A DNA stretch of 7,733 nt from Singulisphaera sp. GP187 (lineage in GTDB: Bacteria > Planctomycetota > Phycisphaerae > Phycisphaerales > SM1A02), in assembly GCA_945896765.1 (NCBI GenBank), contig CAMDEL010000068.1, positions 1-7,733 of the forward strand, given 5' to 3'. Position numbers and translations under genes: made by a program. The notes beneath the pieces were generated by a model. That model had not been told where the DNA came from, made no database searches, and was given only the letters and a program-made list of their open reading frames with translations. Positions 1-6,466 of this stretch are shown piece after piece; positions within the stretch are counted from its first letter, which is position 1, and each line of letters begins with the position of its first letter.

Positions 1-1071
1 AGCGTCGCTGGAAAAATTATTGCCTGCAAGATTCCTCCAAGGCGAATCGACATCACCCGCGAAATCGACCTGATCGAAGAAGTCGTTCGGCTTGTTGGAC
101 TTGACCGAGTCCCGATGAATGATCGTGTCAGCATTCGACCAGTTGGACCTCAACCTGCGGTCGATGCAGTCCGAGCGGCGAAAAATTGCCTCGCAGGACT
201 TGGCTATGTTGAAACCGTTTCGCCAACGCTCATTTCAGAGCGCGCCGCGAGCGCATTCACTACGAGTGCGATCGCAACTCTTCGAATAGAAGACGAACGC
301 GCACTCGGCGAACCCATCCTGCGTCCATCTTTACTTGCGAGTCTCTTGCAATCTCTCAAATTGAATCGAGATCGAGGCAACGCGAATGTCCGACTCTTCG
401 AATATGCGGCGACTTTCTGGCTTGCATCACAAAGTCATCACGAACGGCGAATGATGGGAATGGTTGTCGGCGAAACTGGAGATGCAGAATCGCTCTATCG
501 ACTCGTGCGAGGATCAGCGGAACGAGTCGCACGCGAATTGTGTGGATCGCACGCGCGCATCGAAGTGCGTGTCGCCCCAATCGGCGGCTTCGAATCAGTT
601 GCAGCCAATGCACTTGATCCCGTGGGATATTTGGTCATCGACGAGAACGTGGTTGGCGTGTTGGGGTTGGTCAATGCGAAAGCACTTTCCGCTGCAGGAT
701 TGGATGCACCAATCGCCGCAGCAGAACTTGACTGGTCGCTTCTTGCACAGGGATATCCACCCACTCCGCGTGCTCAACCACTTGCAAACAGCCCAACTCT
801 CGATCGAGATCTTTCAGTGATTCTTGCCAATACGGTCACATGGGCGCAACTCGAAGCCACTGTGCGCGCTGCAGAATTGCCACACCTCGAATCGATTTCA
901 TTCGTCGGGAATTGGCGTGGAAAAAAGATTGGCGATGACCGTAAATCAGTCACCTTCCGAATGGACTTTCGCGCAGCGGACCGAACACTTCGCCGCGAAG
1001 AAATCGATCCTCATGTAGCACGACTTGTCACAATTCTCACCACACAACTGAGCGGAGAAATCCGAGTATGA
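1..1071 (+). CDS. pheT: Phenylalanyl-tRNA synthetase beta subunit, C-terminal part (5' end outside window)
   Basis: PheT is the beta chain of the cytoplasmic alpha2beta2 enzyme that charges tRNA-Phe. The frame is open from base 1, so the ATG at 115 is internal, and 356 residues are visible. The first ~38 residues (PPRRIDITREIDLIEEVVRL) match the end of the B5 domain, where family members read RPDLTREIDLIEEV. The synthetase-like core of the beta chain follows, with LRPSLL and a NVRLFEYAATF segment typical of the family. The last ~95 residues, from PLANSPTLDRDLSVIL to the end, are the FDX-ACB anticodon-binding domain, which closes bacterial PheT. The stop TGA overlaps the next gene's ATG (ATGA), suggesting translational coupling. 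About half of its arginines use CGA (17 of 35). The identification is secure; the N-terminal part, including the editing domain, lies upstream of the window. Confidence 0.96.
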   Translation, partial: SVAGKIIACKIPPRRIDITREIDLIEEVVRLVGLDRVPMNDRVSIRPVGPQPAVDAVRAAKNCLAGLGYVETVSPTLISERAASAFTTSAIATLRIEDERALGEPILRPSLLASLLQSLKLNRDRGNANVRLFEYAATFWLASQSHHERRMMGMVVGETGDAESLYRLVRGSAERVARELCGSHARIEVRVAPIGGFESVAANALDPVGYLVIDENVVGVLGLVNAKALSAAGLDAPIAAAELDWSLLAQGYPPTPRAQPLANSPTLDRDLSVILANTVTWAQLEATVRAAELPHLESISFVGNWRGKKIGDDRKSVTFRMDFRAADRTLRREEIDPHVARLVTILTTQLSGEIRV

Positions 1072-1679
1072 CGCAGGCCCAAATTGCAAAGATGACAGTC
1101 GATGAGTTCGTCACGGCTCTTGCCGCAAAGCAACCTGTTCCAGGCGGAGGCGCCGCGGCGGCGTGCATACTTGCGCAAGCGTCTGCGCTGGGATCAATGG
1201 TCATCGCATACACCCTTGGAAAACCGAAATTTGCACAACACCAAAGTCGCCTAGAAAATCTCGACATGATTTTTACTGGCGCTCGCATCGATGCCCTCGA
1301 TCTCGCTGATCGCGACGCAAACGCATATCTGGCATTGAATTCACTTTGGAAAATCCCGGCAGATCAACGCAGCGCGCTTCCAGAATGGCACGCCGCTGTG
1401 AGCGAAGCGATCGCTGCTCCCAGTGCAATTGCTGATTTATCCTTGGCTGTTCTCGCTGCACTTGCAACGATGTCCAAGATCACATCTGCACAACTTGCAA
1501 GCGATCTGCGCATCGCCCAACTCTTTGCGCACACGGCAATGGAGAGCGCTCTCTTGAATGTCCAAGTCAATCTTCCACAAGTCAGCGACACCGCCGCACG
1601 CATAGCAGGCGAGACATTTCTGACTGCTCGCCGCAGCGAAGGCGCTCGATTCGTTTCGTTGTCAAGCACGCATTCATAA
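1068..1679 (+). CDS. Cyclodeaminase/cyclohydrolase family protein (FTCD C-terminal domain / FchA-like)
   Basis: This 203-residue protein belongs to the all-helical family that includes the cyclodeaminase domain of FTCD and the stand-alone methenyltetrahydrofolate cyclohydrolase FchA. Family members convert 5-formimino-THF to 5,10-methenyl-THF or interconvert methenyl- and 10-formyl-THF, in the cytoplasm. Visible hallmarks are a TVDEFVTALA start, the PVPGGGAAAA folate-binding loop (PGGG at 25-28), DRDANAYLAL (Asp83 matches the conserved D-A-x-A-F/Y motif), SDLRIA (145-150) and the NVQVNL helix near 164-169. Length is normal for the stand-alone form. The ATG overlaps the pheT stop by 4 nt and has GGAG at 1054-1057, 10 nt upstream, so this start is well supported. 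No histidine-degradation or formiminotransferase gene is visible nearby, which slightly favours a cyclohydrolase role over formimino chemistry. The exact reaction cannot be fixed from sequence. Confidence 0.88.
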   Translation: MTQAQIAKMTVDEFVTALAAKQPVPGGGAAAACILAQASALGSMVIAYTLGKPKFAQHQSRLENLDMIFTGARIDALDLADRDANAYLALNSLWKIPADQRSALPEWHAAVSEAIAAPSAIADLSLAVLAALATMSKITSAQLASDLRIAQLFAHTAMESALLNVQVNLPQVSDTAARIAGETFLTARRSEGARFVSLSSTHS

Positions 1680-1688
1680 AGATCACAC

Positions 1689-2600
1689 GTGGGGCTTGCA
1701 CTTCTATTTTTCGTTGGAGGATTCCTTGCGGCAGTGATTTTTCTTCTTGGAATTGTCCACGACGCTCGATTTCCATCTCGTGCGACGACGGGATGGGCTC
1801 TTGGGCGTGGAATCCCAGTTGATCCGTCAGCGATGGGATTGCAATCCACAGAAGTGAAATGGAGAAGCAGTCAATTCGCATGGCGTCTCAACGGCGGGAA
1901 TTCTGATGGCGTCATCACCATCATCATTCATGGATGGCGGAGATCCCGCATCGACTCGCTTCGTCGCTTGGATCCGTGGTTGAAGGCGAGTTCTGAAGTT
2001 TGGCTGATCGATCTCGATGGCCATGGAGAATCTCCCGCTGGGCCAACGACTCTTGGAGCGGCTGATGCCCCTGCACTTGTCGCATTTATTCACGACCTGC
2101 TCGCATGCGCAACGAACGCTTCGCATTCACCCAAGCGCATCTTGTTGGTTGGTCATTCACTCGGCGCAAGTATTGCCCTGCGTGTTGCTCGACTGCTGCC
2201 TGTGACTTCACTCGCAGGTGTTGTTGCATTCGCGCCATTTGAATCGTTGAAAGAACCTCTTGGAAATCGATTGAAAGCAAGAGCATTACCAGTGTTTCCG
2301 TTTGCAAAAGCCTCAGAGATCTGCCTGCATGTGATCAACGGAAAAGAATCAAGTACGACTGCCGCACTCAAGCAAATTCATAAACAGAATGTTCCTGTAT
2401 TGATTGTCGGTGCTCAGCTTGATCAAACTGTTTCGCTCGATCATGTACGGCGCATGGCAGATCAAGCGGGCGTCGCGCTCACCAATGATCCGGATTCTGC
2501 ACACGACGATCTTGGAACGCAACTGAACGCAAATCCAAATTGTGTTATATCGCAAGCCGCTGTGAAATTCCTGCAGTCAATTGGATGCGCTACGATTTGA
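1689..2600 (+). CDS. Membrane-anchored alpha/beta hydrolase
   Basis: This is a 303-residue serine hydrolase of the alpha/beta fold; the substrate is unknown. An N-terminal hydrophobic segment (residues 2-23, LALLFFVGGFLAAVIFLL core) looks like an uncleaved anchor or signal. The fold motifs follow in order: HGW at 81-83 (oxyanion-hole strand-loop), DLDGHGES at 108-115, nucleophile elbow GHSLGAS with Ser157, likely acid Asp245 in VGAQLDQTV, and likely base His272 in SAHDDL. The catalytic triad therefore appears complete. The start is GTG, because the reading frame is the same as the cyclodeaminase gene and GTG is the first usable start after that gene's TAA, only three codons later. The 9-nt gap implies co-transcription with pheT and the cyclodeaminase gene. 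It could be an esterase, lipase or thioesterase. Confidence 0.85.
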   Translation: MGLALLFFVGGFLAAVIFLLGIVHDARFPSRATTGWALGRGIPVDPSAMGLQSTEVKWRSSQFAWRLNGGNSDGVITIIIHGWRRSRIDSLRRLDPWLKASSEVWLIDLDGHGESPAGPTTLGAADAPALVAFIHDLLACATNASHSPKRILLVGHSLGASIALRVARLLPVTSLAGVVAFAPFESLKEPLGNRLKARALPVFPFAKASEICLHVINGKESSTTAALKQIHKQNVPVLIVGAQLDQTVSLDHVRRMADQAGVALTNDPDSAHDDLGTQLNANPNCVISQAAVKFLQSIGCATI

Positions 2601-2608
2601 GCAGTCGC

Positions 2609-2648
2609 AAAAAAGTTGGTTCTAGATTCAGAGAGTCTTCGAACCAAC
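2609..2648 (-). terminator. Intrinsic terminator facing minus-strand transcription
   Basis: Read on the minus strand, 2648-2641 (GTTGGTTC) pairs perfectly with 2622-2615 (GAACCAAC). Inside it, AGA (2638-2636) pairs with TCT (2626-2624), then TC with GA around a 3-nt loop. Six T residues follow immediately (plus-strand A6 at 2609-2614). This is the classic hairpin plus U-tract layout. On the plus strand no T-run follows the hairpin, so it is a poor terminator for the hydrolase operon ending at 2600. Its direction implies a minus-strand transcript arriving from the uvrA side. Confidence 0.6.
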
Positions 2649-2879
2649 AGAACTTCGCAGACGAATCTGGGGGCGAAACTTGCTTTTCAGGTCGATTGCC
2701 AACTCATTCCCAAAATTACATAGTTCGCCGTCAATATCTCGAATAATTGGCTGACTGGTTGACTCGCTTGTGGAAGGCCGAATTCGAGGAGCCGATCCAA
2801 CAGAAATGGCATCAGCCAACTCAACGGCGGTTGAATTTTCAACCGATTGCCTTAAGAGTGAAGATTGGGTGGTTGACAT
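2628..2879 (-). CDS. Possible small hypothetical protein, minus strand
   Basis: This is an 83-residue reading frame from ATG (2879-2877) to TGA (2630-2628), extendable to 103 residues from a TTG at 2939. The protein has no recognised family. It begins MSTTQSSLLRQSVENST, has a Ser/Thr/Pro-rich middle, then RDIDGELCNFGNELAIDL and a basic C-terminus. There is no membrane segment or signal peptide. Evidence for a real gene is contextual: its stop codon lies in the loop of the minus-strand terminator at 2609-2648, it fills most of an otherwise empty 426-nt gap, and it is convergent with the hydrolase and divergent from uvrA. Against it are the lack of a clear Shine-Dalgarno sequence, no known homology, and inverted repeats inside it, which would also fit a non-coding RNA. 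A chance frame is a real possibility. Confidence 0.33.
   Translation of the reverse strand: MSTTQSSLLRQSVENSTAVELADAISVGSAPRIRPSTSESTSQPIIRDIDGELCNFGNELAIDLKSKFRPQIRLRSSVGSKTL
2738..2788. repeat. Bulged 12-bp inverted repeat
   Basis: CTCGAAT (2738-2744) pairs with ATTCGAG (2782-2788). After a two-base bulge (2745-2746), TTGGC (2747-2751) pairs with GCCGA (2777-2781), with one G-T wobble. The enclosed 25 nt could add CTT/AAG pairing (2767-2769 with 2774-2776). As RNA on either strand this is a plausible long hairpin. No homology to a known RNA is recognised. Confidence 0.4.
2828..2845. repeat. 18-bp palindrome, possible operator or hairpin
   Basis: CGGTTGAA (2828-2835) and TTCAACCG (2838-2845) are perfect reverse complements around TT. 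The geometry suits binding of a dimeric regulator. An alternative hairpin uses TCAAC (2821-2825) with GTTGA (2830-2834), and the two structures would exclude each other in RNA. It lies about 180 nt upstream of uvrA and inside the possible small minus-strand ORF. It does not match a LexA box that I can name. Confidence 0.3.
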
Positions 2880-2950
2880 GGACACGTAAAACTTCTTCGT
2901 GTACAGCAATTCGGTCAAATTGGACCGAGAGATGCACAATTCGCTGAACT

Positions 2951-2956
2951 ACTATA
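2951..2956 (-). promoter_or_regulatory. Possible -10 element for a minus-strand transcript
   Basis: On the minus strand 2956-2951 reads TATAGT, five of six matches to TATAAT. A start near 2944 would give a transcript of about 335 nt ending at the terminator. The hexamer at the proper -35 distance (GTGGAA) is a poor match, so this is weak evidence alone. Confidence 0.2.
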
Positions 2957-3003
2957 TCCCGCCCGTGAATCATTTCCACTTTTCTTTCATCTTTTCAGCA
3001 TTT

Positions 3004-3030
3004 ATGAGTTATTACGGACCAATACGATGA
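3004..3030 (+). promoter_or_regulatory. Eight-codon upstream ORF overlapping the uvrA start
   Basis: ATG at 3004 opens a frame encoding MSYYGPIR whose TGA (3028-3030) overlaps the uvrA ATG (3027-3029) as ATGA. The same stop/start overlap joins pheT to its downstream gene here. If translated, the peptide would deliver terminating ribosomes to uvrA, whose own ribosome-binding site is weak (only GGA at 3016-3018). It may be chance. Confidence 0.25.
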
Positions 3031-6020
3031 CCTCGCAAACACAAAAATCAGCCGACGAAGGGCGTTTTATACGAGTCAAAGGTGCATCCGAACACAACCT
3101 GCGTGGCATCGATGTTCACGTGCCTCGTGATCAATTTGTTGTCATTACAGGGGTTTCTGGCAGCGGAAAGAGTTCGCTGGCATTCGACACGATCTTCGCC
3201 GAGGGTCAACGGAAGTACATGGAGAGCCTCAGCGCATATGCGCGGCAGTTTCTCGACCAGATGAAGAAGCCAAATGTGGAGTCGGTCGATGGACTGCCTC
3301 CCACTATCGCAATAGAGCAACGTTCGGGGGGGCATACGCCTCGCTCGACTGTGGCGACGACGACTGAGATCTATGACTATTTGCGTCTCCTTCTAGCTCG
3401 ATGCGGAGACCCTCGTTGTTGGCATCGCGATCAAAAGGGAACTCAGTGTGGCAAGCCGATCTCAGCAACGACTGCGACACAGATTGTTGAAAATATTCTT
3501 GCCACATTCGACGGACAAAAGATTATGGTCTGCGCTCCGATCATCCGCTCAAAGAAAGGGCATCACAAAGATGTCGCAGAGGAACTGCAACGAAGCGGCT
3601 TCGTACGAATTCGTGTCAACGGGACAATCATCGATCTGCGCGACGCATTGAAGGCTGGCGGAGAAAATCCGCTGAAACTGAAGCGTTATGAGATGCATGA
3701 CATCGAAGCAGTCGTCGATCGATTGGTCCCCGTTGCCGCTGAACGCCAGCGACTTTCTGAAAGCGTCGAGACTGCTTTACGCACTGGATCAGGCGCATTA
3801 TTGATTCTCGTCGAGAGCGGCGATACAACGAAAGAAATTCGTTACAGCGAAAAGTTCTCTTGCCCAGATCATCCAGAGTGCTCACTTGAAGAGATGGAGC
3901 CTCGATTGTTCTCCTTCAATTCTCCCCATGGTGCCTGCTCCGCATGCGCTGGTCTGGGATGTGTTGATGAATTTGACGAAGCCCTCGTGGTCGCAGATCC
4001 ATCACGCGGCGTGGCCGAAGGTGCGATTGAACCTTGGCGCAAGAACGGGCGCAGAATGAACATCTGGTATTCGAGAACACTGAAAAGATTCTGTGCTGAC
4101 ACCCAGACAGATCCTTCCACTCCATATGCGAAACTTCCGCAGCGCATTCGGCAGATGCTCATGCATGGAATCAAAGAAGAAGACGAGGCAAAGTTGGGAT
4201 TCTCCTTTGAAGGCGTGCTGCCAAACTTGCGCAGGCGATATATCGAAACCGAAAGTGCGTTTGTTCGGGAACGACTTCATGCGTACACCGGCAACCGTCC
4301 TTGCGAATCATGCGGCGGAAGTCGACTGCGTCCCGAAGCACGCGCAGTTCTGTTGCACGGGAAAAAACAACCGATGAATATCGCTCAGATTTCTGCGCTT
4401 TCCATCGAATTTGCTCGCCAATTTCTCTCGACTCTCACCCTGACACCAGCGCAGGCAACAATCTCAGAACCGATTCTGAAAGAGATCGATGCGCGCTTGG
4501 GATTCCTGAACTCTGTGGGACTGAACTATCTGACTCTCGATCGCACATCTTCCACTCTTTCAGGCGGCGAGGCGCAGCGCATTCGATTAGCAACTCAGGT
4601 TGGCTCTGGCCTTGTTGGTGTTTGCTATGTCTTGGACGAGCCGACGATTGGATTGCATCAACGCGACAACGACCGTTTAGTAGCGACGCTTCGCAGGCTG
4701 ACCACCATCGGCAACACCGTTCTCGTCGTCGAGCATGATGAAGACACCATTCGCGCAGCTGATCATCTGATCGATGTTGGACCAGGGCCTGGTCGCCATG
4801 GCGGACTGATTGTTGCGCAAGGTTCTTTCGCCGATATCTGCGCAACACCCCAGAGCATCACTGGAAAATATCTCAGCGGCGCTCTCTCCATCCCAGTTCC
4901 TGCACAACGCACTCCGCTCAAAGCAAAGCGAGCAATCACGATCAAGGGTGCGATCGCGAATAATCTGAAAGGTATAGATGTTTCATTTCCGCTTGGTGGT
5001 TTTATCTGCGTAACAGGAGTCTCTGGGAGCGGCAAGAGCACTTTGGTGGGCGACATTCTTTTGCGCGCTGCGCAGCGAGATGTTTCTGGAATGCGCGTGG
5101 TTCCAGGCAAGCATTCTTCGGTGCACGGATTCGACCAAGTCGATCGAGTGATCGAAGTAGATCAGTCCCCGATTGGACGAACTCCAAGATCGAATCCAGC
5201 GACATATACAGGGATTTTCGATCATATTCGCCAGGTGTACGCCCGCGTGCCTGAAGCTAAAATTCGGGGCTATCCCATCGGACGATTTTCCTTCAATGTC
5301 AAAGGTGGACGATGTGAAACCTGCCAAGGTCAAGGCATGCGCAGAATCGAAATGCATTTCCTTCCAGATGTCTTTGTGGAATGCGAAGCCTGCCGTGGCA
5401 CACGATTCAATCGTGAGACTCTTGAGATTCGATATCGAGGCAAGTCGATTGCGGATGTGCTGAATATGACAGTGGATGACGCATGTTTGTTCTTCGAAGC
5501 GAACACCAAAATTTCACGCATGCTTGCATGTCTGAGAGATGTTGGATTGGGATATCTGCAACTCGGACAAGCATCGACCACAATGTCTGGTGGCGAGGCG
5601 CAACGCATTAAGTTGGCGACTGAACTTGGCAGTCAAGCGAATGGTCACACGCTCTATGTTCTTGACGAACCTACAACTGGATTACATTTCGCAGATGTGG
5701 CTCGACTGCTGACTGTTCTTCAGCGACTCCGCGATTCAGGACACACGCTGGTGGTCATCGAACATAATTTGGATGTCGTCAAATCGGCTGATTGGATTAT
5801 CGATCTCGGACCCGAAGGTGGAGATGCAGGTGGAACTCTCATTACCGTCGGCACGCCAGAAGATGTTGCAGCGCACGCAACCAGCAGTACGGGGCACTAT
5901 CTGCGCCGTCTACTTGGTGCGCCGCCCTCAAAATTGGTGCCCATTGATGGGAAAGTTGCTGCCCCCTCTAAAAAAACACCGCGCAAAGCGCTAAAAAAAG
6001 CAACAACTCGTCAATCCTGA
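3027..6020 (+). CDS. uvrA: Excinuclease ABC subunit A
   Basis: UvrA is the damage-sensing ABC ATPase of nucleotide excision repair; it dimerises and loads UvrB. The frame covers the full protein, 997 residues against 940 in E. coli. Both ATPase modules are complete: Walker A GVSGSGKS at 42-49 and 664-671, signatures LSGGE at 511-515 and MSGGE at 853-857, Walker B LDEP with D537/E538 and D880/E881. The C-terminal zinc finger is C763-x2-C766-x19-C786-x2-C789. The first zinc module departs from the CxxC form: C279-x2-H282-x2-C285, then C304-x2-C307, so H282 or C285 must be a ligand. Further Cys/His occur at C126, C131, H133 and C141. A Lys-rich tail (~962-997) follows the conserved core and contains two A7 runs (5970-5976, 5993-5999) that could allow slippage. 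The N-terminus fits the family with about 10 extra residues. A thioesterase gene follows after 32 nt. Confidence 0.98.
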   Translation: MTSQTQKSADEGRFIRVKGASEHNLRGIDVHVPRDQFVVITGVSGSGKSSLAFDTIFAEGQRKYMESLSAYARQFLDQMKKPNVESVDGLPPTIAIEQRSGGHTPRSTVATTTEIYDYLRLLLARCGDPRCWHRDQKGTQCGKPISATTATQIVENILATFDGQKIMVCAPIIRSKKGHHKDVAEELQRSGFVRIRVNGTIIDLRDALKAGGENPLKLKRYEMHDIEAVVDRLVPVAAERQRLSESVETALRTGSGALLILVESGDTTKEIRYSEKFSCPDHPECSLEEMEPRLFSFNSPHGACSACAGLGCVDEFDEALVVADPSRGVAEGAIEPWRKNGRRMNIWYSRTLKRFCADTQTDPSTPYAKLPQRIRQMLMHGIKEEDEAKLGFSFEGVLPNLRRRYIETESAFVRERLHAYTGNRPCESCGGSRLRPEARAVLLHGKKQPMNIAQISALSIEFARQFLSTLTLTPAQATISEPILKEIDARLGFLNSVGLNYLTLDRTSSTLSGGEAQRIRLATQVGSGLVGVCYVLDEPTIGLHQRDNDRLVATLRRLTTIGNTVLVVEHDEDTIRAADHLIDVGPGPGRHGGLIVAQGSFADICATPQSITGKYLSGALSIPVPAQRTPLKAKRAITIKGAIANNLKGIDVSFPLGGFICVTGVSGSGKSTLVGDILLRAAQRDVSGMRVVPGKHSSVHGFDQVDRVIEVDQSPIGRTPRSNPATYTGIFDHIRQVYARVPEAKIRGYPIGRFSFNVKGGRCETCQGQGMRRIEMHFLPDVFVECEACRGTRFNRETLEIRYRGKSIADVLNMTVDDACLFFEANTKISRMLACLRDVGLGYLQLGQASTTMSGGEAQRIKLATELGSQANGHTLYVLDEPTTGLHFADVARLLTVLQRLRDSGHTLVVIEHNLDVVKSADWIIDLGPEGGDAGGTLITVGTPEDVAAHATSSTGHYLRRLLGAPPSKLVPIDGKVAAPSKKTPRKALKKATTRQS

Positions 6021-6052
6021 CCTTGTGATCGACAGCGGTTACGATCGCGACC

Positions 6053-6466
6053 ATGTCGCATCCAGATGGTGAACTTGTTCTTCGAGTGATGACTATGCCG
6101 CGTGATACCAATCACAGCGGAACGGTCTTCGGTGGCGTGATCATGAGCTATATCGATCAGGCGGCGTATGTGCACGCACGATCATTGGGTCTGCACCGCT
6201 GGGTCACAGTCATGGTGGAGCGCGTTGAATTTGTTGCGCCAGTGTTTGTTGGCGAATTAGTGACACTTCGAGCCAAGACAGTTACGACAGGTCGATCATC
6301 TGTCACGATTCGAATTCTTGTCGAGGCCGAGCGGTATTCGACTGGAGAAAATGTGCGCGTCACAGATTCGATCATCAAGATGGTTGCACTCGATGCGAAT
6401 CACAAACCAATCCCATTTACGAATCCGCCCACACTGAATTCTGACGACGGACATTCACTCACGTGA
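6053..6466 (+). CDS. Acyl-CoA thioesterase, hotdog fold (YciA/BACH-like)
   Basis: This 137-residue single-hotdog protein probably hydrolyses acyl-CoA to free fatty acid and CoA in the cytoplasm, working as an oligomer. The N-terminal part LVLRVMTMPRDTNHSGTVFGG follows the YciA/acyl-CoA hydrolase pattern (L-R-x-M-P-x-D-x-N-x-x-G-x-x-F-G-G). Asn20 and Asp35 (in MSYIDQAA) match the conserved active-site residues. VERVEFVAPVFVGELV and the closing KMVALDANHKPIPF are also typical. Length is at the short end but normal. The ATG at 6053 is the first start in frame, because an in-frame TGA lies at 6026-6028. No Shine-Dalgarno is evident. The stop overlaps the purN GTG by 4 nt, so it is probably co-translated with purN. 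Chain-length preference cannot be predicted. Confidence 0.9.
   Translation: MSHPDGELVLRVMTMPRDTNHSGTVFGGVIMSYIDQAAYVHARSLGLHRWVTVMVERVEFVAPVFVGELVTLRAKTVTTGRSSVTIRILVEAERYSTGENVRVTDSIIKMVALDANHKPIPFTNPPTLNSDDGHSLT

Larger units (their letters stand above)
2601..3026. other. 426-nt intergenic region between hydrolase gene and uvrA
   Basis: No plus-strand gene is supported here. The region holds the minus-strand terminator (2609-2648), the possible small minus-strand ORF (2628-2879), a bulged 12-bp inverted repeat (2738-2788), an 18-bp palindrome (2828-2845), a 6-bp hairpin (TCGGTC 2911-2916 with GACCGA 2923-2928) and a tiny uORF (3004-3030). It must also contain the uvrA promoter unless transcription reads through from upstream. 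A perfect TTGACA occurs at 2873-2878 on the plus strand, but no good -10 lies at a normal distance, so no uvrA promoter can be assigned. Confidence 0.7.

Noticed and set aside
1364..1849. 161-codon minus-strand frame across the cyclodeaminase/hydrolase junction
   Set aside because: It is antisense to two genes with clear family motifs, shows no motif itself, and lacks start or terminator signals.
2693..2877. Short direct repeats in the gap (CGATTGCC, GCCAACTCA, TGGTTGAC, two copies each)
   Set aside because: At 8-9 nt, about one such repeat is expected by chance in 430 nt, and spacing is irregular; not an array.
2873..2878. Perfect -35 hexamer TTGACA upstream of uvrA
   Set aside because: At 16-19 nt spacing the -10 candidates (such as TTCGTG) do not resemble TATAAT.
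2669..3026. tmRNA-like 5' end (GGGGGCGAAAC at 2669-2679) in a gap of about tmRNA length
   Set aside because: No matching 3' acceptor half with a GGTTCGA-type T-arm, and no tag frame ending in an ALAA-like sequence and stop.
4301..4848. Long alternative frames on both strands inside uvrA (145 aa plus, 137 aa minus)
   Set aside because: Low-complexity Arg/Ser/Cys-rich shadow translations of the conserved UvrA ATPase region.
5970..6000. GCGCAAAGCGC hairpin with flanking A7 runs as a minus-strand terminator
   Set aside because: The stem is only 4 bp, the T-run is separated from it, and there is no minus-strand gene here.
6021..6052. Terminator or promoter between uvrA and the thioesterase gene
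   Set aside because: Only weak 5-bp pairings around GATCG and no T-run; the 32-nt gap looks like an operon spacer.
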